This document shows, piece by piece, positions 1 to 5,425 of a stretch of DNA of 7,741 nt. Below the pieces are notes generated by a model that made no database searches, was not told the DNA's origin, and saw only the letters and a list, made by a program, of their open reading frames with translations. This DNA comes from Acidimicrobiaceae bacterium (GTDB lineage Bacteria; Actinomycetota; Acidimicrobiia; Acidimicrobiales; RAAP-2), in NCBI GenBank assembly GCA_030838245.1, contig JAUTXB010000249.1, positions 1-7,741 on the forward strand, read 5' to 3'. How positions within the stretch are numbered: the first letter of the stretch is position 1; each line of letters begins with the position of its first letter. The position numbers and the translations under genes were made by a program.

Positions 1-147
1 AAGGTGCTCGAAGATGACGGGTGGGCGCTGATCTTGCCCGACCCCGAGGAGCCCGTGACCCACGTCTGGGCCGAAGGACCGAGCGAGGCGGAAGCGGGAT
101 CCAGGGCCCAGGAGTACGCCGTGCGGATCCGCCAGCTCCTTCGCTGA
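1..147 (+). CDS. Phosphohexomutase (phosphomannomutase/phosphoglucomutase family), C-terminal end, partial
   Basis: Frame 1 is open from the window edge to a TGA and gives 48 residues. They include the stretch GWALILPDPEEPVTHVWAEG and end in an amphipathic helix (EYAVRIRQLLR). This matches the last domain of alpha-D-phosphohexomutases, where a strand–Pro–(Asp/Ser)–x–(Glu/Thr)–(Glu/Arg)–Pro loop binds the sugar phosphate and is followed by a VxAEG-like strand and a closing helix. In Actinobacteria such a domain also occurs fused behind a mannose-1-phosphate guanylyltransferase, so the full gene could be either a mutase or that fusion. Substrate specificity cannot be read from this fragment. 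The catalytic serine and metal-binding loop lie outside the window. Family assignment rests on pattern recognition of a short piece. Confidence 0.6.
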   Translation, partial: KVLEDDGWALILPDPEEPVTHVWAEGPSEAEAGSRAQEYAVRIRQLLR

Positions 148-188
148 TCGCTCGGGGTCTGCGCATCGGTGACGAAGGCGGCATGACC

Positions 189-216
189 GGCGGCAGTGCC
201 CGGCTGGCGGCAGTGC
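189..216 (+). repeat. Perfect 11-bp direct repeat upstream of gcvH
   Basis: GGCGGCAGTGC occurs at 189-199 and again at 206-216, a 17-bp period with a 6-bp spacer (CCGGCT). The second copy covers the place where a -35 box would sit for the -10-like hexamer at 231-236. It could be a tandem regulator-binding site or a chance GC-rich duplication. No known operator was recognised. Confidence 0.5.
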
Positions 217-230
217 GTGGACGGTTCGGG

Positions 231-236
231 TAGGGT
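231..236 (+). promoter_or_regulatory. Candidate -10 box of the gcvH promoter
   Basis: TAGGGT fits the TANNNT core of actinobacterial -10 boxes. Transcription would be expected to start about 7 bases downstream (near 243), one or two bases before the gcvH ATG at 245. That would give a leaderless or nearly leaderless mRNA. There is no recognisable TTGACA-like -35 box at the usual spacing, and the GGG runs just upstream of the ATG are poor Shine-Dalgarno candidates. Confidence 0.4.
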
Positions 237-244
237 CCGCAAGC

Positions 245-625
245 ATGAACGTGCCCGACGAACTTCGCTATTCCTCCGACCACGAGTGGGTCCGATCCGC
301 AGGCGAGCGCGTCAGGATCGGCATCACCGACTACGCGCAGGACGCGCTGGGCGACGTCGTGTTCGTGGACCTGCCGGCCGTGGGTACGTCGGTGGAAGCG
401 GGAGGGACCCTGGGCGAGGTCGAGTCGACCAAGTCGGTGTCGGAGGTCTATGCGCCGATCGCCGGTGAGATCGTGACCGTGAACGAGGAATTGACGGGTG
501 CACCGGAGCGCCTGAACGAGGATCCCTACGGCGAGGGGTGGATCTGCGAGATCGTGCCTGCCGACGCGAGCACGGTCGATGGCCTCTTGGATGCCGGGGC
601 GTACCGGGCCTTGACCACCGACTGA
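245..625 (+). CDS. gcvH: Glycine cleavage system H protein (lipoyl carrier)
   Basis: This 126-residue protein has the length and pattern of GcvH. The H protein carries the aminomethyl group on a lipoyl-lysine arm between the P, T and L proteins during glycine cleavage in the cytoplasm. Visible hallmarks are the N-terminal LRYSSDHEWVR (residues 7-17), GITDYAQDALGDVVFVDLP (26-44) and the lipoylation hairpin GEVESTKSVSEVYAPIAGE (57-75), with Lys63 as the lipoyl site. NEDPYGEGWICEI follows at 91-103. The ATG at 245 is preferred because homology begins at once; it has no good Shine-Dalgarno but a -10-like TAGGGT ends 8 bases upstream. The gcvT and gcvP genes are not in the window. The downstream FHA, MerR and DUF151 genes are the classic actinobacterial neighbours, which supports the call. 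Confidence 0.97.
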   Translation: MNVPDELRYSSDHEWVRSAGERVRIGITDYAQDALGDVVFVDLPAVGTSVEAGGTLGEVESTKSVSEVYAPIAGEIVTVNEELTGAPERLNEDPYGEGWICEIVPADASTVDGLLDAGAYRALTTD

Positions 626-633
626 GGTGCAGC

Positions 634-651
634 TCCCGGCCCAGGCCGGGA
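634..651 (+). other. GC-rich hairpin between gcvH and the FHA gene
   Basis: TCCCGGC (634-640) pairs perfectly with GCCGGGA (645-651) around a CCAG loop. It starts 9 bases after the gcvH stop and precedes a GGGAGGG run (658-664). There is no T-tract, so it is not a canonical intrinsic terminator. It could weaken read-through or stabilise the gcvH 3' end. In such GC-rich DNA a chance stem is possible. Confidence 0.35.
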
Positions 652-674
652 AAGACCGGGAGGGTCGAAGCGAC

Positions 675-680
675 TACCGT
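675..680 (+). promoter_or_regulatory. Candidate -10 box of the FHA gene
   Basis: TACCGT matches TANNNT. The expected transcript start near 687 lies one base before the GTG at 688, where the zinc-ribbon protein naturally begins (VFCHNCG). This supports a leaderless start at 688 rather than the in-frame GTG at 679, which overlaps the box. No convincing -35 box is visible. Confidence 0.35.
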
Positions 681-687
681 GGACGAT

Positions 688-1161
688 GTGTTCTGCCACA
701 ACTGCGGCCATCGGAATCCGATGGGGGTGAATTTCTGCTCGTCGTGTGGTTCGGTGCTGGTCGCGGCCACGTCGGATACCACGGTCACCATCCAGCCTGT
801 CGAGGAGCTTACCGACCTGACCGACGACGACGCCGCCGTCACGCTGCTCGAACTGCCTCGGGGCGTCGGCATGCTGGTCGTCAAGAGGGGACCGAACACC
901 GGCAGCCGCTATGTGCTGGAGTCAGAACTCACGAAAGCCGGTCGCCATCCAGAAAGCGATATCTTTCTCGACGACATCACGGTGTCCCGGCGTCATGCCG
1001 AGTTCACCACAGGCGAGGAAGGGACTACGGTGCGGGACGTAGGGTCGTTGAACGGGACGTACGTCAATCGGGAGCGGATCGACGAGGCCAAGCTGGCCAG
1101 CGGCGACGAAGTCCAGATCGGCAAGTTCAAGCTGCTGTACTTGCTGGCCACGGGCGAATGA
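688..1161 (+). CDS. Zinc-ribbon and FHA-domain signalling protein, GarA/OdhI type
   Basis: This 157-residue cytoplasmic protein has an N-terminal zinc ribbon, CxxC-x10-CxxC, with cysteines at 3, 6, 17 and 20. A Thr- and Asp-rich linker (about 28-52) follows. The forkhead-associated domain is at about 63-147, with AGRHPESDIFLDDITVSRRH at 84-103 and SLNGTYVNRE at 120-129. Arg86, Ser100, Asn122 and Asn127 are the expected phosphothreonine-contact positions. The FHA domain is very close to mycobacterial GarA and corynebacterial OdhI. When unphosphorylated, those inhibit 2-oxoglutarate dehydrogenase and regulate glutamate enzymes; after phosphorylation of an N-terminal threonine they fold onto their own FHA domain. 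Here DTTVT (30-34) lies at a comparable distance before the FHA domain and may be the phospho-site. The zinc ribbon is not in mycobacterial GarA, so partner choice may differ. GTG 688 is preferred; GTG 679 adds three residues and has GGGAGGG 14 bases upstream. Confidence 0.92.
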   Translation: MFCHNCGHRNPMGVNFCSSCGSVLVAATSDTTVTIQPVEELTDLTDDDAAVTLLELPRGVGMLVVKRGPNTGSRYVLESELTKAGRHPESDIFLDDITVSRRHAEFTTGEEGTTVRDVGSLNGTYVNRERIDEAKLASGDEVQIGKFKLLYLLATGE

Positions 1162-1186
1162 GCACCGGAGCAGTCGGAGTACCAGC

Positions 1187-1192
1187 TGAGGG
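1187..1192 (+). promoter_or_regulatory. Ribosome binding site deciding the MerR gene start
   Basis: GAGGGG lies 9 bases before the GTG at 1202 and directly abuts the alternative GTG at 1193. The spacing favours 1202. This is one of the few starts in the window with a well-placed Shine-Dalgarno sequence. It fits translation from a longer transcript shared with the FHA gene, whose stop is only 40 bases upstream. Confidence 0.55.
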
Positions 1193-1201
1193 GTGGGGAA
1201 G

Positions 1202-2491
1202 GTGAGCGCACGCTCGTACCTGTCCATCGGGGATGTGCTGACCCTGCTCCGCCAGGAATTCCCCGACATCACCATCTCCAAGATCCGCTTTCTCGAGAGC
1301 CAGGGGTTGGTCAACCCGGAGCGGACGCCCTCGGGGTACCGGAAGTTCTACGAACACGACGTCGAGCGCCTGCGCTGGGTGCTTCGCCAGCAGCGGGAGC
1401 ACTTCCTGCCTCTGAAGGTGATCAAGGACCGCCTCGATGACGGGTCCGAAGGAGCCGACCGAACCGAAGGGGCGATCGGGTCGAGCGGCTCGAACGGGAA
1501 CGAGGTCGAAGTATCGGTCGAAGAAGCCGGGGCGCCTACGCCGGCGGCCGGTGTATCGAGAGAGGCCATCGATGCCCGGGTGCACGGTGCCGACCCGGCC
1601 CGTGGCTACCCGGCCCATGTCGCGGCTGACCAGGCCGGACCTGACCAGGTGGCCGGGGCCGACGGGCCAGCGGCACCGGACAGGGCGGAATCGGCCGAGA
1701 CGGGCCGCCGCCGGCAGGCCGACCCGGTGCTGGTCGGTCAGGCTGCGTCGAGACGGGCACCGGGCCGGCCTGCCTCCGAGAGTCCTGCCACCGCCAACGA
1801 GGGTCGGGGCCTTCCCGGCATCGAGGACCCATCCGAACCCCCGCCGTCGGGCTCGGCTCGGTCGACGTCACCCGGTGGAGGTCCACCGGACGGCCCGGCC
1901 CGTTCGTCGGCGTCGACCCGGTCGAGCCGCTCGAGTCGCAGGGCAGGCCCGTCGGGGGAGACCCCGGATCCGCCCCAGACGGCCGCGGCGCCACCCGAGC
2001 CTGTTCCGGAAGGACCCTCGGAGCCGCCGACAACCAATTCGGGCGGGGGCGCTTCGCCGCCATCGAACCGCCCGGCCGCGGCGCCCGAAGGGCGTCCGGT
2101 GGACCTGACCGGCGCCAGCCTGACCATGGCCGAGCTGGCCACGGCCAGCGGTCTGAGCGAAGAGGTCCTCGAGCAGCTCCGCGAGTACGGGCTGCTCGCC
2201 GCCACCCAGGTCGGTGGGGTCGAGTACTTCGACGAGGACTGTCTGGCCATCGCCAATCTGGCTGCCGGATTTGCTCGCTACGGTGTGGAGCCCCGCCACC
2301 TCCGTTTGTATAAGAACACGGCCGACCGGGAGGCGGGTTTCATCGAGCAGATCGTGTTGCCCCTGGTCAGGCAGCGAAATCCTGAGGCTCGCCAGCGGGC
2401 CGGACGCACAGCGGACGAGCTCACCCAGTTGGGGCAGGGCCTTCGGAGCGCCTTGTTGCGGGGTGCGATCCGCGACCTGCTGGGCGGGTGA
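1202..2491 (+). CDS. MerR-family transcriptional regulator (Rv1828-like) with very long disordered linker
   Basis: The protein has 429 residues from GTG 1202. Residues 5-80 form a MerR winged helix-turn-helix: SIGDVLTLLRQEFPDITISK, then IRFLESQGLVNPERTPSGYR and KFYEHDVERLRWVLRQQREH, a strong match to the Rv1828 group. Residues about 81-300 are a low-complexity linker rich in Pro, Ser, Gly, Ala and Arg. Residues about 301-429 form a second folded part, SLTMAELATASGLSEEVLEQ to YFDEDCLAIANLAAGFARYG, which itself resembles a MerR-like helix-turn-helix, followed by a long helix that may dimerise. Homologues in this neighbourhood are usually about 250 residues with a short linker, so this one is enlarged almost wholly in the linker. 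There is no cysteine set typical of metal-sensing MerR proteins, so the effector is unknown. Both ends are in one uninterrupted frame, so no frameshift is implied. It likely regulates nearby genes, but its target is not visible. Confidence 0.9.
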   Translation: MSARSYLSIGDVLTLLRQEFPDITISKIRFLESQGLVNPERTPSGYRKFYEHDVERLRWVLRQQREHFLPLKVIKDRLDDGSEGADRTEGAIGSSGSNGNEVEVSVEEAGAPTPAAGVSREAIDARVHGADPARGYPAHVAADQAGPDQVAGADGPAAPDRAESAETGRRRQADPVLVGQAASRRAPGRPASESPATANEGRGLPGIEDPSEPPPSGSARSTSPGGGPPDGPARSSASTRSSRSSRRAGPSGETPDPPQTAAAPPEPVPEGPSEPPTTNSGGGASPPSNRPAAAPEGRPVDLTGASLTMAELATASGLSEEVLEQLREYGLLAATQVGGVEYFDEDCLAIANLAAGFARYGVEPRHLRLYKNTADREAGFIEQIVLPLVRQRNPEARQRAGRTADELTQLGQGLRSALLRGAIRDLLGG

Positions 2492-2601
2492 CCCCACCTG
2501 GTCCCTTCCGGCCCGCCGGCGTGGAATCGGGTGACGCCCTCGAACCTTCGTCGGGTGGGCTGGGTACGCCGCTGCTGACCGCGGAAATCGCGTTCGGCGA
2601 G

Positions 2602-2607
2602 TAAGTT
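2602..2607 (+). promoter_or_regulatory. Candidate -10 box of the DUF151 gene
   Basis: TAAGTT lies 7 bases before the ATG at 2615, so transcription would begin about at base 2614. No Shine-Dalgarno sequence is present in the 20 bases before the ATG, which supports a leaderless transcript. The nearest TTGACA-like hexamer (CTGACC, 2575-2580) is 21 bases away, too far for a standard promoter. The 123-base gap after the MerR gene holds nothing else recognised. Confidence 0.45.
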
Positions 2608-2614
2608 GCAACGC

Positions 2615-3148
2615 ATGGTCGAAGTCCGGCTTCGCGCGGTGCGAGTGGACCTACAGTCGAACACGCCCGTTCTGCTTCTGCAGGAGTCCGAGGTGCTGGG
2701 CCGGACGCTGCCCATCTTCATCGGTGCCCCAGAGGCGACGGCGATCGCATTCGCGCTGCAGGGCATGGACACACCACGACCGATGACCCACGACCTCATC
2801 CGGGACATCCTCGACGCGCTGGGGTCCGACGTGGTGCGTGTCGTCATAACCGAGCTGCGCACGTCCACGTACTACGCCGAGATCGTGTTGCGCCACGGGG
2901 GCACCGAGGTTCCGGTCTCGGCCCGGCCTTCCGATGCCGTGGCCGTGGCCGTCCGGACGGGGACACCTCTCTACGTGGCTGACGACCTCATGGACGCCGA
3001 GGGCATCATGTTGCCGGCCGAGGAAGAGGACGAGGACGACGAGGCGGCGGAGTACGACGAGGATGGTGAGCCGGAGAACCCTGAGGAAGTCGTGGGGGAG
3101 TTCCGGAACTTTCTCGACACCATCCGCCCCGAGGACTTCTCACCGTAG
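2615..3148 (+). CDS. DUF151 family protein (bifunctional nuclease-like), Rv1829-like
   Basis: The protein has 177 residues. The DUF151 (bifunctional nuclease) domain spans about 1-135, with LPIFIGAPEATAIAFALQG (32-50), RPMTHDLIRDILDALG (55-70) and VSARPSDAVAVAVRTGTPLY (101-120). A plant member of the family was reported to have RNase and DNase activity; the role of bacterial members is poorly defined, so nuclease function here is by family only. After the domain comes a strongly acidic stretch (about 136-158, mostly Glu and Asp) and a short hydrophobic end, NFLDTIRPEDF. The acidic tail is also seen in other actinobacterial members. ATG 2615 is preferred over the in-frame TTG at 2606 because the domain begins at once and a -10-like box sits immediately upstream. 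It follows the MerR gene, as in mycobacteria. Confidence 0.93.
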   Translation: MVEVRLRAVRVDLQSNTPVLLLQESEVLGRTLPIFIGAPEATAIAFALQGMDTPRPMTHDLIRDILDALGSDVVRVVITELRTSTYYAEIVLRHGGTEVPVSARPSDAVAVAVRTGTPLYVADDLMDAEGIMLPAEEEDEDDEAAEYDEDGEPENPEEVVGEFRNFLDTIRPEDFSP

Positions 3149-3158
3149 CCAGGGCCGG

Positions 3159-3175
3159 CTCGCCGGGAGGGCGAG
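3159..3175 (+). promoter_or_regulatory. Hairpin presenting the Shine-Dalgarno sequence of the peptidase gene
   Basis: CTCGCC (3159-3164) pairs with GGCGAG (3170-3175), leaving GGGAG (3165-3169) in the loop. GGGAGG at 3165-3170 is the best Shine-Dalgarno for the ATG at 3180, with 9 bases of spacing. A stem around it could tune initiation. Six-base stems are common by chance in GC-rich DNA, so a regulatory role is inference. Confidence 0.3.
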
Positions 3176-3179
3176 GGTC

Positions 3180-5348
3180 ATGGAGACCTCGGCCCGAAGA
3201 CGGTACGGTACCGGCACTGTGGGAGGCGAGGACAAAGACACGGCCAGTGATCGTTCGCCCGTGACCAAGTCCCGGCCCGATGTGTCCGGATCCGGTCCGC
3301 CCAAGACCGCCGCATCGAGTGGATCGTGGCCGTCGCCGTTCTCGGCCGCAGCGGTGGCCGCGGCCAAGGTGTCCCGGAGCGGACTCCAAGTCGATGGCCG
3401 GTGGGCCTACTGGCTCGAGAGCCGCCCCGACGAGGGCGGGCGCCAGGTCCTGGTCCGGGCCGGAGCCACCGAGGGCCCGACCGATGTCTCGCCTGTCGGT
3501 CGCAGTATCCGCTCGCGGGTCCACGAGTACGGGGGAGGGGCGGCCACCGTGAACGACGGGATACTGTTCTTCGTCGACCAAGCGGACCAGGGTCTCTACC
3601 GCTGGGAGGTCGACTCGGCGACAGACACCGCCCCCCCGACCGCTCCGATAGTCCTGACGGCCGCATCGACGGGCGACCGATCGTTTCGCTATGCCGATGG
3701 TCGGCTGTCCGCCGACGGGGGATGGTTCATCTGCGTCGAGGAGCGTCACAGCTCCGATGGCGTGGCCCACGGGATCGTGGCCGTCGACGCCCAGGGGTCG
3801 CTCGTTGCCGTGTCCGTGCTCGACGGGCGGGACTTCTATGCCGCTCCCCGGCCGTCGCCGGACGGCTCCCAGTTGGCCTGGTTGACCTGGGACCACCCTC
3901 AGATGCCCTGGGACGGCTGCGAGCTGTGGGTGGGGCGGTGGCTCGATGACGACGGGGGGCCCCGGGTCACCGAGGCTCGACGAGTGGCCGGTGGCACCGA
4001 CGTGTCGATCGGGCAACCGACCTGGTGCCGGGACGGGACTCTCCTTTACGTGTCCGACGAGGCCGGATGGTGGCAGCCCTACCGCGTGGCGGTCCCGCTC
4101 GGCGAGGAGAGCGCACTCGGGACGGGCGCCTCGGTCCTGGTGTCCGTCCAGGCCGAGTTCCACGACCCGGACTGGGTGCTCGGGCAGTCCACCATGGCCG
4201 AGCTGCCTGATGGGTCGTTGGCCTGCCGGATGCACGCGGACGGGTTCGATCAGCTGGTGCGGATCCCGCCGCCATTCGGGTCTCTCGACGACGGGCTCGA
4301 GGTCGTGGCCCAACCGTGCGTCGCCATCTCCGGTGTGTCGGCCACGGCGGAGGGCGCGGTGATGGTGCTCGGTGCCACTACCACTGTCGGTCCTTCGGTC
4401 TATGCCGTGTACCCGGCGGCCCGCGACGCCAACCCGGCACCCCACCAAGACGGCCAGGCCCGGGTCTGGGAGGCGCCACGGCTGGTGAGCGCGAGCCCGG
4501 CCCTGTCGGTGGCGCCGGGGGACATCGCCGTGGCCGAGCCCGTGGAGGCTCGAAGTCCCGACGGGCCCGTGCACAGCCTCTTCTATGCCCCCACCAGCTC
4601 CCAGTTCCGGACGCCGCCCGACCAGGCCCCCCCGGTGGTGGTCATGTGCCACGGCGGTCCTACGGCGGCCGCCGATCCCGGGTTCGATCCGCTGGTCCAG
4701 TACTTCACCAGCCGGGGTCTGGCCGTCCTCGCCGTCAACTACCGGGGAAGTGTGGGGTACGGGCGCGCCTACCGACAGCGGTTGGGCGGGCTGTGGGGGC
4801 TCGCCGACATCGACGACTGCGTGACCGCCGCCGTGTCCCTGGCCGATGCAGGCCGGGTGGACGGCGACCGGATGGTCATCCGCGGCTCCAGCGCCGGGGG
4901 ACTCACCGCGCTCGGCGCCCTCGTGCGCTCCGATCGGTTCGCCGGCGCCGCAGCCTGGTACGGCGTCACCGATCTCGAGGCGCTGGCCGCCGAGACCCAC
5001 GACTTCGAGTCGAGGTACGTCGACTCCTTGGTGGGGCGGTTGCCCGAGGCGCAGGCGACCTATCGCCAGCGCTCGCCGATCCACCATGCCGATCAGGTCA
5101 CCGGCTCGGTCCTGCTCCTCCAGGGCCTCGACGACCCGGTCGTCCCCGCCGACCAGGCGGAGCGGTTTGCCGAGACCCTCCGGGAACACGGCGTCGACTG
5201 CCGGTACCGGGCCTTTGCCGGCGAGTCCCACGGGTTCCGCCGGGCCGAGACCCTACGCGCTGCGGTCGCCGCCGAGCTCGGGTTCTACGCCGCCATCCTC
5301 GGGTTCGAGCCACCCCAGGACCGCGACGGCTTCGTGCTCGCCTCATGA
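3180..5348 (+). CDS. S9-family serine peptidase (prolyl oligopeptidase / acylaminoacyl-peptidase-like)
   Basis: From ATG 3180 the protein has 722 residues. The N-terminal half, from about residue 47 (SGSWPSPFSA) to about 440, is a beta-propeller-like domain with repeated PSPDG-type strands (RPSPDGSQLAWLTWDHPQMP). It gates access to the active site in this family. The C-terminal alpha/beta-hydrolase domain (about 455-712) has the oxyanion motif HGGP at 491-494, the nucleophile elbow GSSAG with Ser571, Asp652 in QGLDDPVVP and His684 in GESHGF, so the triad is complete. Members cleave short peptides or remove N-terminal or acylated residues; the substrate here is unknown. No signal peptide is visible, so it is probably cytoplasmic. 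GGGAGG nine bases upstream supports ATG 3180. GTG 3219, which lies 9 bases after a TACGGT box, is an alternative that removes 13 unconserved residues. The stop may overlap the next gene as ATGA. Confidence 0.93.
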   Translation: METSARRRYGTGTVGGEDKDTASDRSPVTKSRPDVSGSGPPKTAASSGSWPSPFSAAAVAAAKVSRSGLQVDGRWAYWLESRPDEGGRQVLVRAGATEGPTDVSPVGRSIRSRVHEYGGGAATVNDGILFFVDQADQGLYRWEVDSATDTAPPTAPIVLTAASTGDRSFRYADGRLSADGGWFICVEERHSSDGVAHGIVAVDAQGSLVAVSVLDGRDFYAAPRPSPDGSQLAWLTWDHPQMPWDGCELWVGRWLDDDGGPRVTEARRVAGGTDVSIGQPTWCRDGTLLYVSDEAGWWQPYRVAVPLGEESALGTGASVLVSVQAEFHDPDWVLGQSTMAELPDGSLACRMHADGFDQLVRIPPPFGSLDDGLEVVAQPCVAISGVSATAEGAVMVLGATTTVGPSVYAVYPAARDANPAPHQDGQARVWEAPRLVSASPALSVAPGDIAVAEPVEARSPDGPVHSLFYAPTSSQFRTPPDQAPPVVVMCHGGPTAAADPGFDPLVQYFTSRGLAVLAVNYRGSVGYGRAYRQRLGGLWGLADIDDCVTAAVSLADAGRVDGDRMVIRGSSAGGLTALGALVRSDRFAGAAAWYGVTDLEALAAETHDFESRYVDSLVGRLPEAQATYRQRSPIHHADQVTGSVLLLQGLDDPVVPADQAERFAETLREHGVDCRYRAFAGESHGFRRAETLRAAVAAELGFYAAILGFEPPQDRDGFVLAS

Positions 5349-5414
5349 GAGAGGGGCGGCTGGTCGGAGACGTTGCCCCCGTCGCCGTGCCGGGGGGCGC
5401 GGAGGGACCGGGTG

Positions 5415-5420
5415 TACCAT
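5415..5420 (+). promoter_or_regulatory. Candidate -10 box for the membrane glycosyltransferase gene
   Basis: TACCAT lies 5 bases before the in-frame GTG at 5426, so the expected transcript start (about 5426-5427) nearly coincides with that codon. It is the main reason for preferring GTG 5426 over ATG 5345, which overlaps the peptidase stop. No clear -35 box is seen. Confidence 0.3.
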
Positions 5421-5425
5421 CGGCC

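Noticed and set aside
148..244. A glycine riboswitch before gcvH.
   Set aside because: The gap is 97 bases and the probable transcript start is next to the ATG. There is no room for the tandem aptamer and no recognisable conserved core.
538..687. Upstream extension of the FHA gene into gcvH.
   Set aside because: These codons overlap gcvH in another frame and give an unstructured, Arg-rich sequence; the zinc ribbon begins naturally at 688 (or 679).
1437..2256. Several alternative frames on both strands across the MerR linker, suggesting a hidden gene or a frameshift.
   Set aside because: All are Arg/Pro/Gly-rich shadows. The MerR frame runs unbroken from its N-terminal to its C-terminal domain, so neither a frameshift nor a separate gene is needed.
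3006..5231. A 741-codon open frame on the minus strand, antisense to the peptidase gene.
   Set aside because: Its translation is low-complexity, rich in Gly, Arg, His and Pro with no recognisable domain, while the plus strand encodes a peptidase with a full catalytic triad. Long antisense frames are expected in GC-rich DNA.
4316..5344. Extension of the glycosyltransferase frame upstream of 5345.
   Set aside because: The translation before 5345 is Arg/Gly/Pro-rich and is the shifted frame of the peptidase; membrane-protein character begins only after about 5540.
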